Below, one piece after another: positions 26,377 to 34,464 of a stretch of DNA of 64,000 bases. The translations under genes were made by a program, and so were the position numbers. A model generated the notes under the pieces. That model was not told the origin of the DNA. It did not search any database and saw only the letters and a program-made list of their open reading frames with translations. The stretch is from positions 2,108,001 to 2,172,000 of the forward strand of contig OY969905.1 of NCBI GenBank assembly GCA_963704455.1. The letters run 5' to 3'. The DNA comes from DASTCZ01 sp963704455. Its GTDB lineage: Bacteria; Acidobacteriota; Terriglobia; Acidiferrales; UBA7541. How positions within the stretch are numbered: position 1 is the stretch's first letter; every line of letters begins with the position of its first letter.

Positions 26377-26907
26377 CTATGGAAGCGGCATGCCGGGAGA
26401 GGCCACGATACCCGCCATGCGCAGAAGCTCCTGATATTCCTCTTCGGTCAGCGCGGAAATGATCAGCCTAACGTTCTTCAAGAATTTTATTTTGCGGACG
26501 AGCGGGTTCTCGCGCACCTCGTCGAGTGTTACTTGACGCGGAAGCCGTTCGAGTGCGCGCAAATCCGCTACGAGATTCTTCCCTGTTGGATCGCCGGGAT
26601 CGGGATACGGCGTGCGTGTAACTTCAGCAAGAGCGTAAAGCGATCTCTCCGGAGCGAGGTGGTAGCAAAGCACACGGTCGCCACGATTGATTTGTTTGAG
26701 GAGGCGCTGCGCATCGGGCTTCGCTTTTGCACCGCGCCACATCTCCTTGCCTTTTACGAAAAGAGTGTCCCAGTGATAGTGGTGCGGGTCAGCGCTGAAG
26801 AGCCAAAATCGCCGCTTGGGAGGGGGCGTTGTGGACTTCTGTTCCTTTGGGGGTTTCGGCTTATGCCGATCTCGTTTGCTGGACACTTTCGGGGGCAGAC
26901 TATACAC
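26377..26907 (-). CDS. EVE-domain protein
   Basis: A 176-residue protein with a basic, proline-rich leader of about 30 residues and then an EVE (PUA-like) domain: RRFWLFSADPHHYHWDTLF, MWRGAKAKPDAQRLLKQINRGDRVLCYH, LYALAEVTRTPYPDP. EVE domains recognise modified bases in DNA or RNA and are often linked with restriction-like systems. The last section (RQVTLDEVRENPLVRKIKFLKNVRLIISALTEEEYQ) also fits the fold. No modification gene is next to it. Two copies of the 27-bp repeat lie in the space upstream. Function not settled. Confidence 0.85.
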   Translation of the reverse strand: MYSLPPKVSSKRDRHKPKPPKEQKSTTPPPKRRFWLFSADPHHYHWDTLFVKGKEMWRGAKAKPDAQRLLKQINRGDRVLCYHLAPERSLYALAEVTRTPYPDPGDPTGKNLVADLRALERLPRQVTLDEVRENPLVRKIKFLKNVRLIISALTEEEYQELLRMAGIVASPGMPLP

Positions 26908-26976
26908 AAACGATTAAGGCTTGTCGAAGATTATTGAAGAAAAATTGAGGATAGGATTCCAAATGAAATGGGGCAA

Positions 26977-27043
26977 GTAAGGACCTTCGATGCGGACTTC
27001 CTAGAGGGACAAGCATGTAAGGTCTTTAGAATCAACAGCTTAG
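26977..27043 (-). repeat. Two diverged copies of the 27-bp GTAAG repeat
   Basis: Reading on the minus strand, 27017-27043 carries the core GATTCTAAAG and ends CCTTAC; 20 of 27 bases agree with the copies near position 600. A weaker copy starts 40 bases to the left at 26977. The spacing is nearly the 41-base unit of the first array. This links two places 26 kb apart. Confidence 0.6.
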
Positions 27044-27056
27044 AGGTGCAATGCGC

Positions 27057-27362
27057 CTAGGAAAGGTCAACGAATATGTCGTCGCCGCGGACTTCCACCG
27101 CATGGCATTGGACGCCCGCTGCGGGGTTCATGGTGAGCTTGCCAGTCTTAACGTCGTACTGCCAACCGTGCCATGGGCAGGTCACCACATTGCCATTTAG
27201 CTCGCCTGAGCCAAGCGGGCCTCCGCGGTGCAGGCAAGTATTGTCGATGGCGTAGAACTGTCCTCCGACATTTGCGAGCGCGATTGTCTTCCCTTCTACG
27301 GCGAATTCTCGGATTGCTCCAACGGGGAGTTCGTCTTTGCGGGCGGCTCGCAGAAAGGGCAT
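27057..27362 (-). CDS. Rieske [2Fe-2S] ferredoxin-like protein
   Basis: A 101-residue stand-alone Rieske domain. The cluster ligands are in NTCLHRGGPLG (Cys-X-His) and VVTCPWHGWQYD (Cys-X2-His). It resembles NirD-like or dioxygenase ferredoxin components that pass electrons to a partner. The start is supported by AAGGAG eight bases upstream. It lies 35 bases after nuoB on the same strand, so the two are probably cotranscribed. No oxygenase or nitrite reductase is adjacent. Confidence 0.92.
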   Translation of the reverse strand: MPFLRAARKDELPVGAIREFAVEGKTIALANVGGQFYAIDNTCLHRGGPLGSGELNGNVVTCPWHGWQYDVKTGKLTMNPAAGVQCHAVEVRGDDIFVDLS

Positions 27363-27397
27363 GCGGAATCTCCTTGGCTTGTGATTTGGCGCGCGAA

Positions 27398-27958
27398 TCA
27401 GCGCGGCGTAGGCGTCTGCGCGACCATTACGCCGCGCTTGAAATCATCCACCATGCCGGGTTGCAGGCGGACTTCGGTGGGCCGCTTTGCAAGCGACATC
27501 CGGTCAATCTTGTCTTGCAACTTTAACAGGGCAAAGAAGAGCCCTTCGGGGCGCGGCGGACAACCGACGACGTAAACATCCACGGGCACGACTTTGTCTA
27601 CACCCTGAAGCACTGAGTAGGCATTGAATGGGCCGCCGACGCTGGAACACGCGCCCATCGAGATGCACCACTTCGGATCCGGCATCTGATCCCACACGCG
27701 CTTCAGCACCGGCGCCATCTTCAGCGTAACCGTGCCGGCGACGATCATCAGGTCGGCCTGGCGAGGCGACGGACGGAAGACCTCAGCGCCAAAGCGGGCG
27801 ATGTCAAAACGGGAGGTCGTCGAAGCAATCATCTCGATGGCGCAGCAGGCCAGGCCGAAAGTCAGCGGCCAGATCGCGCTCTTGCGCGCCCAATTGAAAA
27901 CATAATCCACCGACGTAATCAGGAAATTCTTTTCAAAGCGCTGGTCGAGTACGCCCAT
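27398..27958 (-). CDS. nuoB: NADH-quinone oxidoreductase subunit B
   Basis: A 186-residue NuoB/20-kDa subunit that carries cluster N2 of respiratory complex I. The cluster cysteines are visible: the pair in LACCAIEMIA, one in ISMGACSSVGG and one in VVGCPPRPEGL. The rest of the chain (KWCISMGACSS, MIVAGTVTLKMAP) is well conserved. Normally it is in a large nuo operon; here it is alone, next to a Rieske gene. GGAGG lies about 12 bases upstream of the ATG. A second nuoB elsewhere in the genome, or a scattered nuo set, is likely. Confidence 0.95.
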   Translation of the reverse strand: MGVLDQRFEKNFLITSVDYVFNWARKSAIWPLTFGLACCAIEMIASTTSRFDIARFGAEVFRPSPRQADLMIVAGTVTLKMAPVLKRVWDQMPDPKWCISMGACSSVGGPFNAYSVLQGVDKVVPVDVYVVGCPPRPEGLFFALLKLQDKIDRMSLAKRPTEVRLQPGMVDDFKRGVMVAQTPTPR

Positions 27959-28048
27959 GAGCCAAACATGCCTCCATACTGGAAAATCGGAGTATATCTG
28001 CGCGGGCGGTGGCAGTCAAAGGCAACGATTGAATGCAAGGACGCGCAG

Positions 28049-29146
28049 ATGGCAGATGCGGCGAAAATTGCTAAAATACATGCCGTGCGATACATCTTGC
28101 TGATTTCTGTGATTGGCGCCATCGCTATGGGGAGCGGTTGGTCCAACGCGCCAGCTGACGATCCCTCATGGATGGTGCAATCAATTGGAATCCAGACCAA
28201 TCTGCGCGGGATCAGCGCTGCCCATTCATCGCGGACGGACAAGACACCCGTTGTGTGGGCTTCGGGCTCGAGTGGCGTGGTGATTCGCTCCCTTGACGGA
28301 GGTAAAACCTGGCAGCGAATCCACGTGGAAGGTGGAGATACGTTCGATTTCCGCGGCATTCAAGCCATCAGCGCCGATACAGCCTACTTGATGGCCAGCG
28401 GAGAGCGCGATCAATCAAGGATCTATAAAACCGGGGATGGCGGCCAAACCTGGCAGCTCGAGGTAATTGATATGCGCGCCGGATTCTTTCTCGACGCGCT
28501 GGTGTGCCTGGACGAGTTGCGTTGCTTTACGCTAAGCGATCCCGTCGGGGGAAAGTTCCTCGTACTTGCAACGGTGGACGGACAACATTGGGAAGAATTG
28601 CCTCGCGCCACAATGCCCGCGGCGATTCCCGGAGAAGGTGCGTTTGCGGCTGGCAATTCGGCGCTGACGGTACTCGGCGATGGCGAGATTTATTTTGGGA
28701 CGGGCGGAGGAGCGACGTCGCGCGTGTTCCATTCCGCGGATATGGGGCGGACTTGGACGGTAACGGCAACGCCTGTCACCGCTGGCGTCGCTTCAGCGGG
28801 AATTTTCTCGATAGCGCGCAGTGGAGACGCGGTGATTGCCGTTGGCGGCGATTACCGGCAGGCGAATCTGGCTTCCTCCGTAGCGTCTTGTTCAATGGAT
28901 CGCGGCGCAACGTGGCAACTCGCGGAGCCCCAACCCAGCGGCTACCGTTCTGCTGTGGCAAGCGTGGACTCCAAAACATTTGTTACCGCAGGGCCGAATG
29001 GCGAAGACATCAGCCGCGATGGCTGCTCGCACTGGACGCATTCGGGATCCGTGAATTTGAACGCGATTACAGCGCTAGACGCAGCGACTGTTTGGGGCGC
29101 CGGAGCCAACGGCACAGTGGCAAGGTATGCAGTCCCTCAGAAATAA
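28049..29146 (+). CDS. Secreted BNR/sialidase-like beta-propeller protein (Ycf48-like)
   Basis: About 365 residues. A signal-like hydrophobic segment (ILLISVIGAIAMGSGW) is followed by repeated blades with the Asp-box pattern: SLDGGKTWQRIHVEG, KTGDGGQTWQLEVID, SADMGRTWTVTATP, SMDRGATWQLAEPQ. This predicts a beta-propeller. Similar secreted proteins are annotated as oxidoreductases or Ycf48/Hcf136-like assembly factors, but the catalytic role is not clear. The ATG at 28049 was chosen because AAGGA precedes it by eight bases. It diverges from nuoB. Confidence 0.8.
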   Translation: MADAAKIAKIHAVRYILLISVIGAIAMGSGWSNAPADDPSWMVQSIGIQTNLRGISAAHSSRTDKTPVVWASGSSGVVIRSLDGGKTWQRIHVEGGDTFDFRGIQAISADTAYLMASGERDQSRIYKTGDGGQTWQLEVIDMRAGFFLDALVCLDELRCFTLSDPVGGKFLVLATVDGQHWEELPRATMPAAIPGEGAFAAGNSALTVLGDGEIYFGTGGGATSRVFHSADMGRTWTVTATPVTAGVASAGIFSIARSGDAVIAVGGDYRQANLASSVASCSMDRGATWQLAEPQPSGYRSAVASVDSKTFVTAGPNGEDISRDGCSHWTHSGSVNLNAITALDAATVWGAGANGTVARYAVPQK

Positions 29147-29158
29147 AACTGCAAAATA

Positions 29159-29857
29159 TTAGCGAGTGGATTTCGTTCCGCGGATAAGAAGCGCGCCTTC
29201 ACGGCGAAATGCGGCGAGTTCTGCGGCATCGCGAAACCACCGGCCTTTGTAAACTTCCGGCGCGGGCGTGGGATCAACAATGCGTTCGTGCGCCACTTCC
29301 ACGAAGCCTGCATCGCGAAAAAGCCCCACCCATTCCTCCGCTGAGAGCAGCTTGGCTGGAATCGCAAGGAGTGAACCCCACTGGTGGCAATATGGGTTGT
29401 CGCGATAATAGTTGATCAGAATCCACGCTTCGCCGCCCTCATGCAGCACGCGGAAAATTTCGCGGAGGCCGCGCGCAGGGTCGGGCCAGTAGTAGGATGA
29501 CTCAACGCTCACCGCGCGCGTGAAAAAATTTGGCTCCCAGGGAATTTCTTCTGAAGCGCCCACGATAAATAAGGCGTTCTCTACGTCGGCGCAAACGCGC
29601 CGCGCGTGGCGGACCATTTCGTCCGATATGTCCATGCCAACGATGCGGCCTTCCGTAACTTCACGCGCGATCAAACGCACGAGCCAGCCCGCGCCGCATC
29701 CAACATCCAGCACATTTTCATCTGTGCGCAGAGCCATTTTCGCGAGCATCGGCAACGCGATCGGAAGATGGTCTTCCTCCATCGCTTCGCCCTTGCCGGA
29801 TTCGGCCCAGCGGTTGAATTCGGCGCGAAGATTTTCGTTTGAAGGCGCGTCAGTCAT
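29159..29857 (-). CDS. Class I SAM-dependent methyltransferase
   Basis: A 232-residue methyltransferase of the UbiE/type 11 class. Motif I is VLDVGCGAGWLVRLI, the acidic loop is IVGMDISDEMV, and later motifs are IVGASEEIPW and ALREIFRVLHEGGEAWILINYY-like text. The C-terminal region (LLSAEEWVGLFRDAGFVEVAHERIVD) fits the class. The substrate is unknown. It is convergent with the BNR protein and 13 bases from its stop. Confidence 0.9.
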   Translation of the reverse strand: MTDAPSNENLRAEFNRWAESGKGEAMEEDHLPIALPMLAKMALRTDENVLDVGCGAGWLVRLIAREVTEGRIVGMDISDEMVRHARRVCADVENALFIVGASEEIPWEPNFFTRAVSVESSYYWPDPARGLREIFRVLHEGGEAWILINYYRDNPYCHQWGSLLAIPAKLLSAEEWVGLFRDAGFVEVAHERIVDPTPAPEVYKGRWFRDAAELAAFRREGALLIRGTKSTR

Positions 29858-29911
29858 GCGGAAAAACCAGATCTCCCTCGAAGCTACCGCGGAAAGCGCT
29901 CCGCCCTCGCA

Positions 29912-30721
29912 CTAGAGGCGTTTCCACGTGGTGAAAGCGCGGCCATCGCCGCGATTGGAGGCGAACTCTGCCGGGCGGGGCTTGCTGGGGGCGGCAACGC
30001 AGAATTTCAGGACGTCGCCCTCAAACTCGTAGATGCCTTGCTGGCTCTTACCTTTATTTGCGCCGGCGAGATTCACATAGTCAATCGTCTTCGGAGATTT
30101 CGACGGATCGAGCGTGAATTCGACTTTCAGCATGGTTTCAGGACCGGCAACCACGGTGGACTCGTTCCCATGCGTGATGCGCTTGACCCACTCCAGCATA
30201 GATTTATCCATTGCAACGCCATCCATGATGCCCGAAATCATGGCCCATTCGCCCTCTAATTCGTTAACTGGCCCGCCGGACTTCTTTGAACCGGCTGCGC
30301 TTTTCGGCGCATTGGCGGTGGAGGACTTTGCAGACGCTGCAAGCTTGGAGCCTTCAGGCGCGCGCTTCAGCGTTTCGAGCGCGTGGCCGCTGCCGGGATT
30401 TGTTGTGAATGTCTTGGGCCGGTCTTTACCAGTTGTGTTGAGGCAAAGCTTCCACGAGTCGCGCCCCACTTCGTAGATGCCGTGGTTCGTCATCCCTTTC
30501 GCGTGACCCTCTGTAAATAAAATGTCAAAATGCTTCGGTTTTTTTGCAGCGTCGATCACAACCTTGCCACGATATACCCCTCCCATCCCGAGGGACTCGA
30601 ACTGGTCACCCTTAATTACAATCTGCGCGCTGGAGAACATGGTCTCGGGCAGCTTGGTACCGTCCGATTCAAGTGCGGTGATGTTCCAAACTCCTTGGAG
30701 CTTTTCGAGGTCACCTTTCAT
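29912..30721 (-). CDS. TIGR03067-type protein with two domain copies
   Basis: About 269 residues comprising two TIGR03067 modules: the first starts KGDLEKLQGVWNITALESDG and the second NELEGEWAMISGIMDG. They are joined by a Ser/Ala/Lys-rich linker (about residues 150-180). Each module repeats the pattern of an opening hydrophobic strand, then a QGIYE or NHGIYE segment, then a closing LK-C run. There is no signal peptide, so it is probably cytoplasmic. The ATG at 30721 has GGAGG five bases away; the longer frame upstream is not supported. Function unknown. Confidence 0.85.
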   Translation of the reverse strand: MKGDLEKLQGVWNITALESDGTKLPETMFSSAQIVIKGDQFESLGMGGVYRGKVVIDAAKKPKHFDILFTEGHAKGMTNHGIYEVGRDSWKLCLNTTGKDRPKTFTTNPGSGHALETLKRAPEGSKLAASAKSSTANAPKSAAGSKKSGGPVNELEGEWAMISGIMDGVAMDKSMLEWVKRITHGNESTVVAGPETMLKVEFTLDPSKSPKTIDYVNLAGANKGKSQQGIYEFEGDVLKFCVAAPSKPRPAEFASNRGDGRAFTTWKRL

Positions 30722-30772
30722 TTTTCCTCCGTTTTCGGAGAATCTTGGAGCGATCAACGACTTTATCGTGAA

Positions 30773-30803
30773 AGAGGCCGGCCGCCACATGGCGCCGGCC
30801 TCT
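30773..30803 (-). terminator. Hairpin between dinB-like gene and TIGR03067 gene
   Basis: Ten-base arms AGAGGCCGGC and GCCGGCCTCT form a perfect stem over an 11-base loop, followed by TTCACGATA rather than a long T-run. It could act as terminator of the DinB-like gene. Confidence 0.5.
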
Positions 30804-30836
30804 CGCGAAACTAAATCCCAGCAAGGAAGAGAAGGT

Positions 30837-31337
30837 TTACATTTTCCCTTCATCGGCGGATGGCCCGTAAATCGAAGGAACAGGCACGTTGTTGAGTCGC
30901 AGATAAACGCCAAGCTGCGCGCGGTGATGGACATTGTGGCTGAATACGAAGGCACGCACGACGGCGACCTTGGGCATGCTGAATACGGTTTCATTGCCCC
31001 TCTTCATTGACCAGGTCTTCATCCAATTGCCGTCGTCGGTTGCGGCAACCAGCGCCGCGCGGGCAGAGGCGACATTCTTGTCGAAGAGCTCCAGCAATTC
31101 CTTCCGCGATTTGATTGGCGGTGGCCCGCTATAGTTTGAGATGTCAACCGTGTCCTTCTCCAGCGTCTCTTTCGTCCAACCCGGCATCTCAGCAAGATGC
31201 ATGGCGAGCTGGCCCATCTTCATCGACTTCGGGTGGGGTGCCCAGTCGAATTTATCTTCTGGGACGCGTTCCAAAGTTTTTCGAGTCCCTGCCATTTCTT
31301 GGTCGAATTCACCGAGGAATGCTTGGTTAATCGGCAT
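30837..31337 (-). CDS. DinB family protein
   Basis: A 166-residue DinB/YfiT-like four-helix metal-binding protein. The three histidines expected for metal binding are visible: one in MGQLAMHLAEMPGW and two in VFSHNVHHRAQLGVYLR. Members include thiol transferases for bacillithiol or mycothiol and several uncharacterised proteins; this one cannot be placed more precisely. Downstream is a strong hairpin and then the TIGR03067 gene. Another DinB-like protein, secreted, lies at 33232-33810. Confidence 0.88.
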   Translation of the reverse strand: MPINQAFLGEFDQEMAGTRKTLERVPEDKFDWAPHPKSMKMGQLAMHLAEMPGWTKETLEKDTVDISNYSGPPPIKSRKELLELFDKNVASARAALVAATDDGNWMKTWSMKRGNETVFSMPKVAVVRAFVFSHNVHHRAQLGVYLRLNNVPVPSIYGPSADEGKM

Positions 31338-31465
31338 ATCTTTTTCTCCTTGGGTAGAGGGGCCGCTAGTTTCGCTTTAGATTCGCCTTATGTCAAGCCC
31401 GCCCGCGCAGTTTACTTAGATGAGCGGGATTTGCTGTGGATACAGGCGAAGTTGTGAATATCGTG

Positions 31466-32878
31466 TTACTGCGCCTGAACTTTTGCGAGCAACTTTACGA
31501 ACTTTTCCTGCCGGTCGGCCTGATCCTGCCCGGCATGTCCCTCGGCGACTTGCGTAATGTTCATCGAGCAGAACTTTGGCCCGCACATGGAGCAGAACTT
31601 CGCATCCTTGTAGAAATCGTCGGGGAGTGTTTCGTCGTGCATCCTGCGCGCCGTCTCGGGATCGAGCGATAGATCAAACTGCTTGTTCCAGTCGAAAAGG
31701 AATCGCGCGTAGCTGAGCGCATCGTCACGGTCGCGCGCGCCGGGGCGGTGGCGGGCCACGTCTGCCGCGTGCGCGGCGATCTTGTAAGCGATTACTCCCT
31801 GCTTGACGTCTTCGGCGTTCGGCAATCCGAGATGTTCCTTCGGCGTGACGTAGCAAAGCATCGCCGCGCCGTACATGCCAATCATCGCGGCGCCAATGGC
31901 GCTGGTGATGTGGTCGTAGCCCGGCGCGATGTCGGTGACGAGTGGGCCGAGTGTGTAGAACGGCGCTTCGTGACACAACTCAACTTCTTTCTTCACTTGC
32001 AGCTCGATCTGGTCCATCGGCACGTGGCCGGGCCCTTCGATCATTACCTGCACATCGTGCTCCCAGGCTTTCTTCGTCAATTGGCCAAGCACTTTTAATT
32101 CGGAAAACTGTGCGTCGTCGCTTGCGTCGGCAAGACAGCCGGGACGCAAACCGTCGCCGAGCGAAAAACTGACGTCGTGCTTCTTGAAAATCTTGCAGAT
32201 GTCGTCGAAGCGGTCGAAGAGGAAGTTCTCCTTCTTATTGAAATTCATCCACTGCGCCATGATTGCGCCGCCTCGGCTCACGATTCCTGTGATCCGCTGG
32301 CGCACCATGGGAACAAATTCGGCAAGCACGCCTGCGTGGATCGTCATATAGTCCACGCCCTGCTCCGCTTGTTCTTCGATCACTTCCAACATTATTTCGG
32401 GCGTCAGATCTTCAGCGCGCTTCACGCGCGAGATTGCTTCGTAGATCGGCACGGTGCCGATCGGCACGGGCGAAACCTCAATAATGGCTTTGCGAATGGT
32501 GGGAATGTCACCGCCGGTGCTCAAGTCCATCACCGTATCCGCGCCGTAATGCACGCTGTGGTGCAATTTTTCAAGCTCCGCCGCGATTTCACTGGAGACG
32601 GCGGAATTCCCAATATTCGCATTGATCTTGCATTTGAAAGCGACGCCGATGCCCATCGGCTCAAGCGACTTGTGGTGAATGTTCGCGGGGATGATGGCGC
32701 GGCCGCGCGCGACTTCGTCGCGAACGATGTCGGGTGAAATCTTCTCGCGCCTGGCGACATACTCCATCTCTTCCGTAATGTTGCCCTGCCGCGCAAAGTG
32801 CATCTGTGAAACATTGCGAGTGCCGTTGTTGCCGGCAGACGCGAGCCTCTTCTCAATCCATTCGTCTCTCAAACCCAT
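31466..32878 (-). CDS. thiC: Phosphomethylpyrimidine synthase
   Basis: A 470-residue ThiC, which converts aminoimidazole ribotide to hydroxymethylpyrimidine phosphate for thiamine synthesis. Conserved text includes KCKINANIGNSAVSS, EVIEEQAEQGVDYMTIHAGV and MIEGPGHVPMDQ. The C-terminal CX2CX4C cluster motif is in FCSMCGPKFCSM. The ATG at 32878 is preceded by a GGGGG ribosome site; the longer frame upstream is not coding. No thiamine-pyrophosphate riboswitch motif was found in its 5' region, which is unusual for thiC. A likely promoter at 32928-32956 and the parS site lie upstream. Confidence 0.95.
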   Translation of the reverse strand: MGLRDEWIEKRLASAGNNGTRNVSQMHFARQGNITEEMEYVARREKISPDIVRDEVARGRAIIPANIHHKSLEPMGIGVAFKCKINANIGNSAVSSEIAAELEKLHHSVHYGADTVMDLSTGGDIPTIRKAIIEVSPVPIGTVPIYEAISRVKRAEDLTPEIMLEVIEEQAEQGVDYMTIHAGVLAEFVPMVRQRITGIVSRGGAIMAQWMNFNKKENFLFDRFDDICKIFKKHDVSFSLGDGLRPGCLADASDDAQFSELKVLGQLTKKAWEHDVQVMIEGPGHVPMDQIELQVKKEVELCHEAPFYTLGPLVTDIAPGYDHITSAIGAAMIGMYGAAMLCYVTPKEHLGLPNAEDVKQGVIAYKIAAHAADVARHRPGARDRDDALSYARFLFDWNKQFDLSLDPETARRMHDETLPDDFYKDAKFCSMCGPKFCSMNITQVAEGHAGQDQADRQEKFVKLLAKVQAQ

Positions 32879-32927
32879 CGAGTCCCCCTGAAACAATTCG
32901 CCGCCGCGCGGCTTCAATGTGAATGCG

Positions 32928-32956
32928 ATTATGTCACTCGCGCGCGGGCGCGGCAA
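32928..32956 (-). promoter_or_regulatory. Putative thiC promoter
   Basis: TTGCCG and CATAAT spaced by 17 bases on the minus strand, about 50 bases from the thiC start. Confidence 0.35.
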
Positions 32957-33068
32957 CCATGTGCGAGTCGCACCGAACGCCTGTATCTCATTTCGCGATA
33001 CCGTAAACGAGTGCCGATATTTGGGCATTCGAATGGAATGCGCTAAAGTCTGCCGTTTCAACAACTTA

Positions 33069-33092
33069 AAATTGTTTCACGTGAAACAATTT
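33069..33092. promoter_or_regulatory. parS site (ParB-binding palindrome)
   Basis: The core TGTTTCACGTGAAACA (33073-33088) is identical to the consensus parS sequence bound by chromosomal ParB. Flanking bases extend the perfect palindrome to 24 bp. It lies between thiC and the divergent DinB-like gene. parS sites usually cluster near the replication origin. No parA or parB gene is in this window. Confidence 0.85.
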
Positions 33093-33231
33093 GGTTTGGG
33101 GGGCAGCGATGAATGCGAAAAGCACTCATCGTGACGGCAGTTTCCTAATCTGGACGCGCGGGAGGCGGGCATGCTAGCCTCGCACCAACACTTTTCAGTA
33201 TGAATGAGCCAATCACAAGGAGAAATAAACC

Positions 33232-33810
33232 ATGCAGCGTTTTTCACGATTGCTGATCGCGGCAATACTTGTAGCGATAGCTGGAGTCGGCATCTACGGA
33301 CAGGGACTGTCGCAAACGCCGCGCCCGGTGGGATCAAAATCGGATGAGACCCTGCGGATGTGGAACAGCATTGGCGACAGAGTTGTTGCGATGGCGGCGG
33401 ATTTCCCCGAAGACAAATACGATTTCAAGGTACAGAAGGACCAGAGGACATTCGCGGAGAACCTGCTGCACATCGCCGGAGTCGATTACATTTTGATGAG
33501 AGCGATTTCCGGGAAAAACATGGGGCCTGACCTCGGGAAAGATCCTGAGAACCCGCCGCGCGAAATGTTTAAGACAAAGGCCGACGTCGTGAGATTTGTT
33601 AAGCAGGCCGTGGCGGATGGAGCCGCGCTCATCAAGGAGCAGGGAGACGCGGGGCTCGATAAAGCGTCGAAGTTCCCGTTCGGAAACATGATGGTGCACA
33701 ACTCCTACAATTGGACGGTGGCAATCGAACACAGCGGTGAACATTACGGGCAGCTCGTGGTCTATTACCGCGCGAACAATATGGTGCCGCCGGCTTCGCG
33801 ACAGCAGTAG
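33232..33810 (+). CDS. Secreted DinB-like protein
   Basis: A 192-residue protein with a signal peptide (RLLIAAILVAIAGVGIYG) followed by a DinB-type helical bundle. The first metal histidine is in ENLLHIAGVDYIL and the second pair in TVAIEHSGEHYGQLVVYY. Family members are usually cytoplasmic, so export is unusual, although other exported acidobacterial DinB proteins may exist. It is preceded by AAGGAG at the expected distance from ATG 33232. A lipoprotein gene follows 57 bases downstream. The substrate is unknown. Confidence 0.82.
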   Translation: MQRFSRLLIAAILVAIAGVGIYGQGLSQTPRPVGSKSDETLRMWNSIGDRVVAMAADFPEDKYDFKVQKDQRTFAENLLHIAGVDYILMRAISGKNMGPDLGKDPENPPREMFKTKADVVRFVKQAVADGAALIKEQGDAGLDKASKFPFGNMMVHNSYNWTVAIEHSGEHYGQLVVYYRANNMVPPASRQQ

Positions 33811-33867
33811 CTGCCGCCAAAGAAAATTTAGCGGACTAACAATTGGAATACAAATGAAGGAGGGGAA

Positions 33868-34464
33868 ATGCGGAAATATCTTTTGCTGTCGTTGGTTGGC
33901 TTGTGTCTGTTCTTCGCCGGGTGCGGAGATACGGTTTCATTATTTCCCCTTTACAGCAGCAACGTGCTGGTGAACGACGACACGCTGGTTGGACGCTGGG
34001 AAGATGTCGATGAAAGCGGGAAGCCCGAGAAGAGCCCATCCCTTTTTGAATTCACAAAGAATGATGACGGCTACCTGCTAGTCGTTCAAGACAAAACCAA
34101 AGATGAAGCCGATACCATCGTAATTCAGCTCCACCTATTGCGACTCGGCGACAAAATGTTCGTCGATTTCGGAACGCCAAAAGACAGTGATCTTAAGTTG
34201 AAGCGTTCTCCTTATCCCTCCATTAACGTTCATACATTTGGAAGGATCTGGATTGAGAAAGATTCCATGCGACTCGAGCTCTTGGGTAGTGATGACAATT
34301 TGAAAAGCGCCGAGGTTACAGGGAAAGTTAAGCTCCCGTACGTCAACGCGGAAAGTGGATTGGTGATTACCGCAACCACGGAGCAGCTTCAAGCGTTTGC
34401 CCGCGAGCACGCGGACGACACTTCCCTGTTTTCAGACGAGACAAAGCTTCGGCGCAAGCGCTAG
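33868..34464 (+). CDS. Lipoprotein of unknown function
   Basis: A 198-residue protein with a lipoprotein signal: RKYLLLSLVGLCLFFAGC, where the Cys is the lipidation site. The mature part is predicted beta-rich with charged loops (LFEFTKNDDGYLLVVQDKTK; SINVHTFGRIWIEKDSM). GAAGGAGGGG lies just before the ATG. The last four bases overlap the stop of the convergent thioredoxin-domain gene. No family assigned. Confidence 0.75.
   Translation: MRKYLLLSLVGLCLFFAGCGDTVSLFPLYSSNVLVNDDTLVGRWEDVDESGKPEKSPSLFEFTKNDDGYLLVVQDKTKDEADTIVIQLHLLRLGDKMFVDFGTPKDSDLKLKRSPYPSINVHTFGRIWIEKDSMRLELLGSDDNLKSAEVTGKVKLPYVNAESGLVITATTEQLQAFAREHADDTSLFSDETKLRRKR

Noticed and set aside
33061..33100. parS palindrome as a transcription terminator
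   Set aside because: The sequence equals the ParB consensus, lies between divergent genes, and has no T-run.
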